Assembly (NCBI GenBank): GCA_034231615.1
Contig: CM067315.1
Span: forward strand, 10,997,915-11,061,914
Direction: 5' to 3'
Source: Meghimatium bilineatum
Taxonomy: Eukaryota > Mollusca > Gastropoda > Stylommatophora > Philomycidae
Length of the DNA stretch: 64,000 nt
Part shown: positions 1-9,751 of the stretch, piece by piece
How positions within the stretch are numbered: position 1 is the first letter of the stretch
Layout: each line of letters starts with the position of its first letter
The notes under the pieces: model-generated
Told to the model about the DNA's origin: nothing
Seen by the model: only the letters and a program-made list of their open reading frames with translations
Databases searched by the model: none
Position numbers and translations under genes: made by a program

Positions 1-144
1 GTTTTACTTGTTGTAGTTTCTCTCCATGTATGTTTATGTTTAGCTCTTGTTCTTCTGTGTCTTTGCTGATTATCATGGTTTTTGTTTTTTGGATATTTAG
101 ATCCAGCCCATATTCATGACTTGATTTATTAACTAGATCTATTA
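1..144 (-). mobile_element. Antisense fragment of a non-LTR (RTE-like) reverse transcriptase
   Basis: Read on the minus strand this stretch encodes part of a reverse transcriptase, including the segment GLDLNIQKTKTMIIS. This matches the 'LNIxKTKxM' block that follows the catalytic YxDD in RTE-like LINE elements. It lies head-to-tail against a plus-strand LINE tail that begins near 145, so two pieces in opposite orientation meet here. It is a fragment, truncated by the window edge. Confidence 0.6.
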
Positions 145-371
145 GTGTTTGGTCATATAAAGAGACACAACTGTTTAGAAAGACAAATAATGGAGGAAAG
201 AGTACATGGAATGAGGAGAAAGGGCAGACTAAGAAGACGATGGACTGACGACAGTAAAGATAACATGAATACATCGCTAGAAAATGCAAGCCACATCGCC
301 CAAGACAGAGAGAGGTTCAGAGAGTTCATTGGGAAGACAACATTCTGGAAGGAATACGTCACATGACACAT
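145..371 (+). mobile_element. C-terminal tail of a non-LTR reverse transcriptase
   Basis: The plus strand encodes a basic segment containing FGHIKRHNCLERQIMEE and then a run of R/K followed by RRRWTDD. This 'GH..R......I..G...G.R..GR.R..W.D' pattern is the usual C-terminal tail of RTE/CR1-like LINE proteins. There is no upstream catalytic domain in the same orientation, so this is a 5'-truncated or rearranged remnant. A second, inverted copy of its last 85 bases lies at 1003-1089. Confidence 0.6.
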
Positions 372-596
372 TTTCACGTGGCGCTGCCCTCTAGCGATGT
401 GCTGCCCTCTCATTATAGTATGCCAGTCTTACTTCCCTTTAGACTTGCGCACGATTTTCGATATTCGTAATGACATCTACCTATCTCGGGACACTGATAC
501 TGGCCGCTCCACAATATATCTTCATTTCGGCTGACAGAGCTAGAGTGACTTGCGTCACCATGGGCCGATGCGTGTGGCGCAGATATTGCTTGTCTT

Positions 597-612
597 CCCC
601 CCCCCCCCCCCC
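597..612. repeat. Poly-C homopolymer tract
   Basis: About 16 consecutive C residues. A shorter G run (about 10) lies near 1106-1115 beside the inverted LINE fragment. Apart from these tracts and a weak SINE-like stretch near 800-865, the interval 372-1002 shows no coding or RNA feature that I recognise. Confidence 0.8.
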
Positions 613-1002
613 TAAGTTATTATTTTATCTTCAACCTTCACATTCACGGATATGAAATATAAAAGTGTTGGCAAGGAACACAGCATAAGCCGATGTGCTT
701 CTGTTCCCAGGGTGCACCACGAGAGGGTACTTTTATCATCTTGGTTTCTGCTCACCCTGGGTCTGCATGATAGCAATGTGACACTCTTTGCACTATGTAT
801 TGTATCATGCTTTACAGCTAGGCTGCAACTTATGCACCATTCGACCTGAAACATCCGACGTCAGAATTTTTTTGGGTTACTTTGACTAATGAATGAGAAT
901 GAAACATTACCCGTCCTCCAATAATGCAATTTTATGGAATGCTGCTTTTGCTTGTCCTATTCTGATTATAATTTCGGTCTTGCATTTACCATCATAAGTT
1001 AT

Positions 1003-1089
1003 TGTCATGTGATGTATACTTTCCAGAACGTTGTCTTCCCAATGAACTCTCTGAATTCTCTGTCTTGGGCGATGCGGCTTGCATACACG
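1003..1089 (-). mobile_element. Inverted copy of the LINE tail seen at 285-370
   Basis: The reverse complement matches the 285-370 region closely, including the segment equivalent to AQDRE.FREFIGKTTFWK. The two copies form an imperfect inverted repeat with about 630 bp between them. Confidence 0.6.
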
Positions 1090-1235
1090 ACCGATGAGAA
1101 ATTGAGGGGGGGGGGGAATACATAAAAAAGATAATCACTTCGTTTTGTGGAACTTTTGAAGGTTTTTATAAAGAACAACTAGAAAGGAGGAGGATCCTAT
1201 CTTTTTGTCTATCCATTGTACTAAATATTGAATTT

Positions 1236-1420
1236 TCTTATGAGGGTGTGGGTTGGAGCACAATCTCTCTACAGACTTTCTCCAAAACCCTCTTAGTCGC
1301 CTCTTACGACATGCATGACATGTTACAGCGACACTTTACTTATTTGAACCTCTTTTCGGTCCACGGCAGCACACAGGGGTTTCACCAACGCAACAATAAG
1401 CATATTATCTTCTCAATAGC
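1236..1420 (-). mobile_element. Degraded SINE1-like fragment
   Basis: Contains 'cttagtcgcctcttacgac', also found at 6469-6487 and, in variant form, near 10052. This marks the head of the SINE1 family described at 9862-10118. The remainder is too diverged to delimit, and the boundaries are approximate. Confidence 0.35.
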
Positions 1421-1611
1421 TTTACGCCAATCCTCCGCCCAGAGAGCATGCACGTGCAGACTAAGAGATCAAATGTTATGGTTGAGTTTTTAATATAACC
1501 AAGATGGCGACGCTCAGTATACATACTATAGTAACTATACATAATACAGTATACAGTGTTGGCCAAACTTGAAATACCTATATTTGTGCTTGTTATTTTT
1601 GTTTGTTGTAG

Positions 1612-1731
1612 GTAATGTAGAGTTTATTGGTATAGGAAAATCTATATTCGCTAGAGCAGAGTTGAATGATGACGCCCCACAGCTTCTACCTACAGTGGTA
1701 ATTGCAACTTTAGTTCGAAATCTTTGCCGTG
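1612..1731 (+). CDS. COLGALT1: GT25 exon, N-terminal domain first block
   Basis: The acceptor is the pyrimidine-rich tract ending at 1611 (ttgtttgttgtag) and the donor is gtaaga at 1732. The reading frame starts with two bases finishing a split codon and ends with one base left over. It encodes PQLLPTVVIATLVRN, equivalent to the 'P.VLIALLARN' beta-strand that opens the first glycosyltransferase domain. The one leftover base is not compatible with the single leading base of the 4417 exon, so at least one exon (expected to encode an H.LP..L..LE.L.YP-like block) lies between them unseen. The frame also runs upstream into a hydrophobic stretch that looks like a signal peptide. That stretch is the intronic pyrimidine tract and has no ATG. 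Confidence 0.7.
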
Positions 1732-2039
1732 GTAAGATTATTGATTATTTCATAAATTTTACATGATTGCTTGTTTAAAAAAGGGAGAGGATGACAGGGC
1801 TTGAAATAAATGTATTGATATAATGTTATATGAACGAAGCGAGATGTCACAATGCCAAATGCAAAATGCAGTTTTTGAAAGTTAGAGTATGTGAGTGACA
1901 TGATCTTTCTCCATAAATCTAGATGCTTTTTAATTATTATATTAGTCATTTGTCATAGATGTACTGTTGGGGCATCATTGTTTATGTGTCTATGTGGTAT
2001 TTATGTTTACAAGTAGGCTTAAATTTGTCTTTTTTTATG

Positions 2040-2455
2040 TGAAAATTGGACACTCAATGCAGACACTGAAAGAAGGACTCTGGCTTTTGAAAAGAAGTGC
2101 TATAGACATCTGTAAGAATTAGCCAGAACATACGACAAATAGGCCTATAGGGACTAACAGGCTGGAAATAAAAAAAACTTGTGGTCATATCAATAACCAC
2201 TTTTGGCAGCGGTGAAATAACGTAAACTTATTTGGTTTAGACATATAATGAGATATGATTCTCTTTATAAAATTATTGTGCAAGGAGCAGTCGAGGGTGG
2301 ATGGAGAAGAGGACAGAAAATTCTGTATTGAAACATCAAGGAATGGTCTAGGCGTGATTTTTCTACACTCCTCCAAACGGCTGAGGATAGAGTTGTTTGG
2401 AGAGGTTTTTTGTGCTGATGTATCCAGTGTGCCACTACTGCAACCCTAATGGGTT
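2040..2455 (+). mobile_element. LINE 3' end, degraded
   Basis: Plus-strand translation in shifting frames gives pieces of a LINE reverse-transcriptase C-terminus: AFEKKCYRHL, then WFRHIMRYDSLYKIIVQG, then KEWSRRDFSTLLQTAEDRV. Stops and frame changes show it is dead. The copy ends near 2455, next to an antisense SINE2 copy. It lies in the first recognised intron of the GT25 gene. Confidence 0.6.
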
Positions 2456-2463
2456 ATAGGTCT

Positions 2464-2612
2464 TATTCTTCTTCTTCATCATTCATTCTCAAACTCCTGC
2501 TGGAACTCCCTTGTAACAGGACCATGGTCCTACTAGATTTCCAGCAGGATGTAGTCCTGAGAATGGATATTTGCGCCGATGGCCGACACATCCATCTTCG
2601 ATGGTTATTATT
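2464..2612 (-). mobile_element. SINE2 copy, internally deleted
   Basis: Antisense copy of the roughly 160-bp family defined at 19053-19212. The GAA-type tail (ttcttcttcttc) comes first, followed by 'tcattctcaaactcctgct', the palindrome ggaccatggtcc and finally 'cacatccatcttcg'. About 25 bp of the central region are missing. Confidence 0.7.
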
Positions 2613-2844
2613 TAATTGGTCTTGGTAGTACCTTTTTTTGGCATAAAGCTCTTAATGTGCCAAAAGACATATTACTAATGTTTACTGTAGGCCTATGTGG
2701 TTCTTGAGGAATTTATATACCTGTACAGTGCGTGTGTTGTTGTTGTCTGTGTGTCAATTGACTGGTCCATATTTGTAGTAGCATGAGAATATACGTTTGA
2801 AGCCTTGACTGAAATCGCATCATTTTTAGAGATATGGTGTGGTC

Positions 2845-2925
2845 GAAAATGGAAAGCCTATTGGCTCAAGTTGTGAAGTATGTGGGGGCCATCTGAGTGG
2901 ATCGGGTTCAAATCCCATTTGTTGA
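2845..2925 (+). mobile_element. tRNA-like SINE head or tRNA pseudogene
   Basis: An A-box-like stretch (tggctcaagttgtgaag, near 2862) and a clear B-box (ggttcaaatccc, near 2906) lie about 40 bp apart, as in tRNA-derived RNA polymerase III promoters. No convincing acceptor stem or CCA-side pairing is visible, so this is not called as a functional tRNA gene. Confidence 0.4.
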
Positions 2926-2927
2926 AT

Positions 2928-3005
2928 TAAATGATGGAGACAATCAAAGAAGCCATGAAAAACGGGCTGACGATGGACAATGTGAAGCTAATGGCCAAAG
3001 ACAGG
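2928..3005 (+). mobile_element. Short LINE C-terminal remnant
   Basis: The plus strand encodes ETIKEAMKNGLTMDNVKLMA followed by KDRQ. This resembles the 'W...I.KEA...G.T...V..LA.DR' end of many LINE reverse transcriptases. It follows the tRNA-like block directly, so the pair could be one composite retroposon. Confidence 0.45.
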
Positions 3006-3112
3006 TAACTTCAACTTCCTCCCATCGACTCTTAACTGCACAAGTGAAAATAACAATAGATAGATATTTGGCACATGCTCATAATAACCACTGAAGCTTA
3101 TTATACCAAAAA

Positions 3113-3271
3113 GCCGCCAAAGACGGATGTCTCGGGCCATTGGCGCAAATAAAATGGCGACACAACGCATTTCCATTCTCTGGACTACATTCTGCTAGAA
3201 ATCTAGAAGGCTATGTCCTACTACAAGAGAATTCAACGGGAGTTTGAGAATGCACGCTAAAGAAGAAGAAG
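3113..3271 (+). mobile_element. SINE2 copy with 10-bp target-site duplication
   Basis: Nearly full-length sense copy running from 'gccgccaaagacggatgt' to the tail agaagaagaag. The flanking direct repeat is ataccaaaaa at 3103-3112 and 3272-3281. A duplicated target and a short A/G-rich tail indicate insertion by LINE-type target-primed reverse transcription. Confidence 0.8.
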
Positions 3272-3527
3272 ATACCAAAAAAAGTATTATGTATAAGTAT
3301 CATTGAATGAGGGTGACTAAATCATGAAAAGTGTCATTCTGAAGTCGGACAGGAAGATGTAAATATTGCCATCAAGTTGTAAGCCACAAAAGTTGAGGGA
3401 CAGCCATAGCGAGTTTAGTTAAAAAGTAATCTGGTAAACTTGCCCATAAGATACAATGCCAGACATACAGCAATCGTTATCTGAAGATTCAAGTAAAACT
3501 CCATTAACAACCCATGTGTTGCTGGGG

Positions 3528-3672
3528 CTGGAAAGGGGAGCAAAGACACTGTTATTTGCCATTCATGTTGTAAGAGTTGACTAAAGGAGGTTTTGGGATT
3601 TGAGTTGGCTGTCCCATCCTATAGGAGATCAAAGTGACCCAGAAGCTATGCTGAAATCGTATGGGTCAGATA
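3528..3672 (+). mobile_element. SINE1 copy, 3'-truncated
   Basis: Sense-strand SINE1 head: 'ggggagcaaaga', then 'gttgtaagagttgactaaa', then 'gagttggctgtcccatcct' and 'caaagtgacccagaagc'. It stops before the shared SINE 3' end. Confidence 0.6.
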
Positions 3673-3937
3673 GTTACTTAGTTAGTTAGTCGTCTGATCA
3701 TCACTGCAAACTGGACATGTTCATAGTTGCTCCGATCTCTACCTGAGTGTATCTGCCATTAAACTTCTGCTCTCAGTACTGGTCCTCTTCTGGTTGACCA
3801 TCATTTTTCAATGCCCTCTAAAATATTCACTTTTAGCAACACCACATTTCAAACCCTCATCTTTAATCCTGGACATTGAAAAGAAATCATTATCCACACT
3901 AGACTCACTCTTGTGTGCTATATTTCTTATGGAGTTC

Positions 3938-4097
3938 TTCTTCTTCATCGTTCATTCTCAAACTCCCGCTGTATCTCTCTTGTAGCAGGAGCATGGTCCT
4001 ACTAGATTTCCAGCAGGATGTAGTTCAGAGAATGGATATGTGCTGTGTCGCCGTTTTATTTGCACCAATGGCCCGACACATCCATCTTCTGCGGGTT
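3938..4097 (-). mobile_element. SINE2 copy with 11-bp target-site duplication
   Basis: Full-length antisense copy of about 160 bp. The direct repeat ttatggagttc occurs at 3927-3937 and again at 4098-4108. Confidence 0.8.
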
Positions 4098-4416
4098 TTA
4101 TGGAGTTCAAAACATCAGCTCGATCCATTGCCCTATCGCCCTGTGCAATTCGTTGTGAAGTCGGATGTGTCAGGCAGAAAAGCACAGACTAGATATCACA
4201 GCAATGCTGTAAATTGTGATACAATACATTCTTTTCTCTGAGCTGACAATCAGGAGTTTGAGATGAATGCAAAAGAAGAGAAACATATTTTTTTAACGTC
4301 CAGAGAACAGATACGTGTTGTGTTGCCGATTTATTTGATACCTTTGAAAACAAATACAATTATTTTAGTGGAAACCTTCTCTTTGTCATTGCAATTTTTC
4401 ATTATTCATCTCCTAG

Positions 4417-4529
4417 GATTCGAAGTGATCACAACGTAGATAATTCAACTGCAATGTTGACAGAATGGCTGTCGTCTATGTCTCATTTATACCACCATGT
4501 TGATGTTAAAATTGACCACAAAAATAAAG
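4417..4529 (+). CDS. COLGALT1: GT25 exon, SDHN block
   Basis: The acceptor ends at 4416 (tctcctag) and the donor is gtaaaa at 4530. One leading base, 37 codons and one trailing base are free of stops. The peptide begins IRSDHNVDNSTAMLTEWL and ends VDVKIDHKNK, matching the family's 'W..TDHN.DNT...L..WL' block. The trailing g joins exactly with the two leading bases of the 5929 exon. Confidence 0.85.
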
Positions 4530-4658
4530 GTAAAAGTATTTTGTAAAAATTAGATTTAATAGACTTAAAAAAATAAAGGAAATAATTTGTGAGTTTATTT
4601 GTCTAATTTAATACCAGCTGGTGCATACAATCAATGACTTTCACATTGTCCCATCCCA

Positions 4659-4985
4659 ACTCTTGCAGATTCTTGAACTTTATGACACCACTCAATAGTT
4701 ACAAAACAAAACTCTTGCAGATTCTTGAACTTTATGACACCACTCAATAGTTACAAAACAAAACTCTTGCAGATTCTTGAACTTTATGACACCACTCAAT
4801 AGTTACAAAACAAAACTCTTGCAGATTCTTGAACTTTATGACACCACTCAATAGTTACAAAACAAAACTCTTGCAGATTCTTGAACTTTATGACACAACT
4901 CAATAGTTACAAAACCAAACTCTTGCAGATTCTTGAACTTTATGACACCACTCAATAGTTACAAAACTTTTGCAGATTCTTGTAT
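4659..4985. repeat. 52-bp minisatellite, six full copies
   Basis: Unit starts 'tcttgcagattcttgaac' at 4661, 4713, 4765, 4817, 4869 and 4921, exactly 52 bp apart. A shortened last copy starts near 4967. Copies are almost identical, so the expansion is recent. It lies in the intron between the 4417 and 5929 exons. Confidence 0.95.
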
Positions 4986-5150
4986 TTGACGATGGCTGCT
5001 AAAAATCAGTAAACTCATCATCATGTTCAAACTCCTGAAACTTAGAACATCCTACTAGCAAGCTGAAATTTGAGAATGAACACAACCACTAATCCACAGC
5101 CATTAAACATCACAGTGGAAGAAAGATATGAATATTGATCAGAAACTTCA

Positions 5151-5291
5151 GCCGAAGACATTGGCGCAATAAAACGGCGACACAACGCATTTCCATTCTT
5201 TGGACTACATCCTGCTGGAAATCTAGTAGGACCATTGTCCTGTTACAAGAGATATCCAGCGGGAGTTTGAGAATGAACGATGAAGAAGAAG
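5151..5291 (+). mobile_element. SINE2 copy with small internal deletion
   Basis: Sense copy beginning 'gccgaagacattggcgca'. The 'ggatgtgtcgggcc' segment is deleted compared with the full copy at 19053. It ends 'gtttgagaatgaacgatg' plus aagaagaag. Confidence 0.75.
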
Positions 5292-5338
5292 ACCCCATTC
5301 ACCAACTTCATAGGTAACAATAGACCACCATCTTTCGA

Positions 5339-5803
5339 CTTAGGACAAGCTTACAACAGGTGTCTCTGGTCTTAGGACAAGCTTACAACAGGTGTCTCTG
5401 GTCTTAGGACAAGCTTACAACAGGTGTCTCTGGTCTTCGGACAAGCTTACAACAGGTGTCTCTGGTCTTAGGACAAGCTTACAACAGGTGTCTCTGGTCT
5501 TAGGACAAGCTTACAACAGGTGTCTCTGGTCTTAGGACAAGCTTACAACAGGTGTCTCTGGTCTTAGGACAAGCTTACAACAGGTGTCTCTGGTCTTAGG
5601 ACAAGCTTACAACAGGTTTCTCTGGTCTTAGGACAAGCTTACAACAGGTGTCTCTGGTCTTAGGACAAGCTTACAACAGGTGTCTCTGGTCTTAGGACAA
5701 GCTTACAACAGGTGTCTCTGGTCTTAGGACAAGCTTACAACAGGTGTCTCTGGTCTTAGGACAAGCTTACAACAGGTGTCTCTCATCTTAGGACAAACTT
5801 AAA
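5339..5803. repeat. 32-bp minisatellite, about 14 copies
   Basis: Unit of 32 bp beginning 'cttaggacaagcttacaa' with very little variation, followed by a degenerate last copy from 5787. Each unit contains an AAGCTT site. It is intronic, directly upstream of the 5929 exon. Confidence 0.95.
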
Positions 5804-5928
5804 AAATGTGTAAACTGCTCGTAACTCCTTTTTTTTGGTCAGAAAATAATTGTTTCTTTTCAAATTGAAAATTGAAAAAGCACAACTATAATCAGTTGTT
5901 CAATTGTAGTTTATTGGTTCATATTTAG

Positions 5929-6044
5929 GATATACAGATGAAGAATCTCCGTGTGATTGGACAGAAAAACGGTTTGCAAATGTGATTGGTCTGAGGGAAA
6001 AGGCTCTAGAACATGCTCGGAATATTTGGGCTGACTATCTGTTT
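5929..6044 (+). CDS. COLGALT1: GT25 exon, WADYLF block
   Basis: The acceptor ends at 5928 (catatttag) and the donor is gtgagt at 6045. Two leading bases complete a Gly codon with the previous exon, and 38 codons follow, ending in phase 0. The peptide contains SPCDWTEKRFANVIGLREKA and then ARNIWADYLF, equivalent to 'W...R...V..LR..AL..AR..WADYI.F' of the family. That block leads directly into the DxD metal/nucleotide-sugar motif encoded by the next exon. Confidence 0.9.
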
Positions 6045-6081
6045 GTGAGTTAATTTTTACTGTTTAGTATTTAACATTAAC

Positions 6082-6200
6082 TTGTAGTAAGAAACATCAC
6101 AATGAGGTGAATAGAAAAATAAATTAGTAGTAAAAAACATCATAATGAGCTGAAAAGAAATTAGTAGTAAAAAACATCACAATGAGCTGAATAGAAAAAA
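6082..6200. repeat. Three tandem copies of a 37-42 bp unit
   Basis: The unit 'ttagtagtaaaaaacatca' followed by 'caatgagctgaatag' occurs from about 6082, 6124 and 6161, diverging slightly. Confidence 0.8.
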
Positions 6201-6276
6201 ATTCGTAATAAATGTAACCGATTTTGAAAGAACATTTTCTAGTATATGTCACATTAATTGTCGGATTGTGTGACTT

Positions 6277-6535
6277 CATCTTCTGCATTTGTTCTCAAAC
6301 TCCTGTAGATTAGCAGGATGTAGTCCTGAAAACAGAATTCAATGTGTCATGGTTTACAGCTTTGCTGTGATGTCTATGCTTTTTAGAAGGACACATCTAA
6401 TGCCAGCAAGACTTCTAGGTCACTTTGATCATCCTAGGATGGGACAGCAAACTTCATCCCAAAGCCTCCTTAGTCGCCTCTTACGATATGCTTCGCAGGT
6501 GACAATGGCACTGTTTTTTTGCACCCTGAACTAGA
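6277..6535 (-). mobile_element. SINE1 copy
   Basis: Antisense copy: 'ttctcaaactcctgtagatt' near the start, 'gtgtcatggtttacagc' in the middle, then 'cttagtcgcctcttacga'. The last part of the head is diverged. Confidence 0.65.
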
Positions 6536-6544
6536 AGCTCAGGC

Positions 6545-6935
6545 CATTACTTCTAATACATTACTTCTAGTTACATTACTTTTTATACATTACTTCTAGT
6601 TACATTACTTCAAATACATTATTTCTAGTTACATTGCTTCTTATACATTACTTCTAGTTACATTACTTTTTATACATTATTTCTAGTTACATTATTTCTT
6701 ATAAATTATTTCTAGTTACATTGCTTCAAATACATTACTTCTAGTTATATTACTTCTTATACATTACTTCTAGTTACATTACTTTTAGTTACATTACTTC
6801 TTATACATTACTTCTAGTTACATTACTTCTAGTTACATTACTTCTTATACATTACTTCTAGTTACATTACTTCTAGTTACATTACTTTTAGTTACATTAC
6901 TTCTATTACATTACTTCTATTACATTACATCTAGT
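6545..6935. repeat. Degenerate 14-28 bp minisatellite
   Basis: Repeated 'acattacttctagttacatt' alternating with 'acttcttatacatt', with single-base drift and length change. About 390 bp in all, intronic. Confidence 0.9.
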
Positions 6936-7417
6936 TGCATGTTTTTTAAGCATCCACTTGATGATTATTTAATTTCACACCATGGAAGAATACGGACTAG
7001 GCAGTTCTCCAGCAATTGAAAAGACAATTGTAATATCACGCAGGTGTGCTGCAAATAAAACAACAAATTCAGTTTATTGACTGCTGAAAGTCATGCTGAA
7101 GTCAGATGTGTTAGGCTGAAAGGTGTAAATACGTAACCCCTTAGTTTTTTAGTGATAGTCCATCATGTTCAAGTGAAACTTTCAAAAACCTGTGTTCTAC
7201 ATAAGTACTATTGTTGTTCCATTTCACTGCAGTAGTACCTTATGTTGACTGTAAAACATGACAAAACACATCCCATTATTTGAACAACAACAAGTTAACA
7301 AGCAGAACTGCAGAATTAACGCAGAAGAAGATGAAGCTGCTACTGCTGTAACATGATTGACAGAAGGGCACAAAGGACTACAATGAACACACCACTCACT
7401 ATTCAAGTATATATTTC

Positions 7418-7572
7418 ATCTTCTCTGTCGTTCATTCTTAAACTCCCGCAGAATGTCTCTTGTAGCAGGACATTGGTCCTACTAAATTTCCAACAGGATG
7501 TAGCCCAGGGAATAACAATGCAGTGTGTTGCTGCTCTATTTGAAGCATTAGCCAGACACAACCGTCTTCTGC
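7418..7572 (-). mobile_element. SINE2 copy, diverged
   Basis: Antisense copy ('cgttcattcttaaactcccg', 'tgtagcaggacattggtcct', 'cagacacaaccgtcttc'). It is more diverged than the copies with visible target-site duplications. Confidence 0.65.
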
Positions 7573-7639
7573 TGTTGTTGTTTTCGATATCCAAAAACTA
7601 CTGAATAGTTGCATTATACAAGACTATTATTATCCCATC

Positions 7640-7740
7640 ACTGTGCTACCAGTGCCAAACCTGGACAATGACAGCACAAGACAAAAGTAAAATAGTGACA
7701 GCAGAAATGACACGTCTACGAAGAATACTCGGAGTGTCAT
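7640..7740 (+). mobile_element. LINE-E, left part, split by a nested insertion
   Basis: The plus strand encodes CQTWTMTAQDKSKIV followed by AEMTRLRRILGVSF, the usual block after the thumb of CR1/RTE-like LINE reverse transcriptases. The reading frame stops at the edge of an antisense RTE insertion and resumes after it at 8264. Confidence 0.65.
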
Positions 7741-8263
7741 TCGTCATCATCATGTGCCATGCTGACTGGTGTAGGCGATCATGGCTGTCCATAGCTCTCT
7801 GTCTATAGTATTATGTATCAAGATCGTTGTTGTTTGCCTGCTGTGCCAGGTTATCAAACTGTCAACTATTTTCCCACTTTGTCACCTTCTGTCTCTGTTG
7901 CCTTCAATCTTGCCTGTTGTGACTATGTTCTCCAAACCTCCCTGTCTTATGAAGTGGCCAAAAAATGAAGATTGTCTTTTTCTTATATTATTGATTAAGG
8001 TCTGTTGCGCATTTGACTCTTTCAACACCTCTACATTAGTTTTTCTGGCAGTCCATGGTATGAATAAAGACATGGACAGACAACATCAAGGAATGGACAG
8101 GGCTAGATATTTCCACACTCATCCGCATCGCTGAGGATAGAATTCGCTGGAGGACTCTGTGTGCTGAAGCATCCAATGTGGTACCCCTACGACCCTGAAG
8201 GGTTATGGGTTTTTTGATTGATGGTATTCTCAGCATTCTTCTATAGAACCACATCTCTGTTGC
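7741..8263 (-). mobile_element. RTE-A LINE 3' end nested in LINE-E
   Basis: The minus strand encodes the RTE-A tail (ATEMWFYRRMLRIP ... GLENIVTTGKIEG ... HNTIDRELW) and ends in the GAT-type tail seen as tcatcatcat on the plus strand at 7743. The flanks ggagtgtcatt (7730-7740) and ggagtgacatt (8264-8274) differ at one base and fit an 11-bp target-site duplication. A third element (8063-8219) interrupts it. Confidence 0.65.
8063..8219 (+). mobile_element. Second-level nested LINE 3' end
   Basis: The plus strand encodes TWTDNIKEWTGLDIS-like residues, then IRIAEDRIRWRTLCAEASN ending before a stop. This is the 3' end of the same LINE family as 2040-2455. It sits inside RTE-A between the RIP and TNVEVL segments, and atggtat occurs at both junctions (near 8056 and 8221). 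Confidence 0.6.
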
Positions 8264-8590
8264 TGGAGTGACATTAAGAGAGAGAATTAGAAACGATAAC
8301 ATCAGACAGATAACCAAAACAATACCAGTATTGGAACACATCAAAAGACAACAAATCAAGTGGTTTTCACACGCTTCCAGACTACCAACAGACAGCATGC
8401 CACAGATGGCCATTTCACATAGACAAGCTATAAAGCCAGAGGCAGACCATGTAAAAGATTGATCACATAAATCAAAGAAGCCACAGGAACAAGCTTACAA
8501 ACAGCACACAAGAAGGCCATCTCCAGAGAACTCTTCTACCCCTGACACTTCAAAGCAAACAAGGGATGCAGCTTATAGATAGATAGATAG
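8264..8590 (+). mobile_element. LINE-E, right part
   Basis: Continues the protein interrupted at 7740: TLRERIRNDNIRQITKTIPV then HIKRQQIKWFSHASRLP. It ends with short ATAG repeats near 8577-8591 (atagatagatagatag), as expected of a LINE 3' tail. Confidence 0.65.
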
Positions 8591-8609
8591 ACTGCGTAGT
8601 TCTAAGCTT

Positions 8610-8790
8610 GTCTTGGCAGCGTGAAGCCATTCTTTAAAAAAAAGTGCAGGTCTTCTAAAGTTGACTTAGTGATCCATACAGTGAGTTTCAGACTGTTAAC
8701 AGTGTCTGTACAAGTTTTTTCCTGTCAGTTGAAATGTAAGGACAGTCAATAAGGAGGTGTTCTACTGTCTTCAGCGGTAGAGTGTATATA
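8610..8790 (-). mobile_element. Antisense LINE 3' fragment
   Basis: The minus strand reads as pieces such as KTVEHLLIDCPY. This is the 'ET.EHLL..C' motif found downstream of the reverse transcriptase in many LINEs. It is frameshifted and short. Confidence 0.45.
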
Positions 8791-8883
8791 CTTTGTTGTA
8801 TTGAATGCAAAATGATTTTTACTGATTTAAAAAAATATTGTCCACATGCAACTAGATAATGCAGGTTTTTATCTTTTTGATAG

Positions 8884-8948
8884 ATGATCGATGCTGATGC
8901 GACACTAGAAAATAATAGAACTCTTCAAATTCTTATGGGGCAAAAAAA
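8884..8948 (+). CDS. COLGALT1: GT25 exon with DxD motif
   Basis: The acceptor ends at 8883 (tttttgatag) and the donor is gtaagt at 8949. Phase 0 start, 21 codons and two leftover bases. The peptide begins MIDADATLENNRTLQILMG. The DAD is the DxD-type motif that follows ADYLF in this family (human-type 'LFVDADN'). The exons coding for the remainder of the N-terminal domain, expected next, were not identified before 12073. Confidence 0.85.
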
Positions 8949-8993
8949 GTAAGTGTGTTGTATGCTCTTGTACATTTAATTAAACTTTACAGC

Positions 8994-9210
8994 TGAAATT
9001 GCATGTGTTGGGCCATTGATGCAAATAAAACGATGACAAATGCATTTCCCTTGTCTGAACTACATCCTGCTGGACAGTTTCATGTTAGAACAGGCCGCTG
9101 CAGACTATTGGGTCACCACTACTGACTAAGGATCTCGTACACAGATAAATGTCAAGAATCCAAAGCCTCAAATACATACTTCAGTTTGGAGTTTGATAAT
9201 GAATGACCCA
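8994..9210 (+). mobile_element. SINE2 copy split by other sequence
   Basis: The sense SINE2 body ('gcatgtgttgggccattga' ... 'ctacatcctgctgg') breaks near 9075. A SINE2-like 3' end ('tggagtttgataatgaatga') reappears near 9187. The roughly 110 bp between them are unrecognised. Confidence 0.5.
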
Positions 9211-9751
9211 AACAAAATTGATTGAAATATTCTTTGCCTGAGATGTTGATGTGTAATGTATTTGTTATTATTATTATTTGAACAGCTGGTATGATTGTGG
9301 ATATTAAGAAAGCGTTACGTTTGTTTGAATCACTAGGAATTTAGAGAAATAGAATTCTTCTTTTGTGCAGTCGATGGGTTTCTCCAGAGCTTTATTTCAC
9401 ACACACTAAGGCTGCAACTCTCTGTGGTTTGCAATGATTTTGAAGAAGCCTTTTACTGAGAGGGAATGAACATATAGCTGCATAGATGAAGTGACGCGAG
9501 GCTTCCACGAAAGGAAAGCATCACTATATTTGCACGTCATCTACTAGGTATTTACTGTTGCATTCTGGTTGGTCTGATGGTCCGCTGGTAAGACCTTCAG
9601 CATGCCAGATGAAAATGTTATGGGTACACAACTGTTATTATTATTATTATCCACTTGTGACAATATCTTTTATAAGACAGCGATGACTTATGATGTCAGT
9701 CCAGTTTTATATTTGTTAGAGTGTTAACTTCTTGAATACATATGTGGTAGG

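Noticed and set aside
1569-1611. Hydrophobic stretch just before the first GT25 exon that looks like a signal peptide
   Set aside because: It begins with TTG, not ATG, and coincides with the pyrimidine-rich tract of a clear splice acceptor, so it is intron.
7224-7406. Minus-strand reading frame of 60 codons between minisatellite and SINE2
   Set aside because: No family resemblance, and it lies in intronic, repeat-rich DNA.
9249-9345. Frame GMIVDIKKALRLFESLGI after an aacag acceptor, faintly like the 'FLIDLRKA' block
   Set aside because: The phase does not fit the preceding exon, the frame runs into a stop and there is no suitable donor.
9565-9655. tRNA-like stretch 'ggtctgatggtccgctggta'
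   Set aside because: No acceptable B box follows and no cloverleaf can be drawn by eye.
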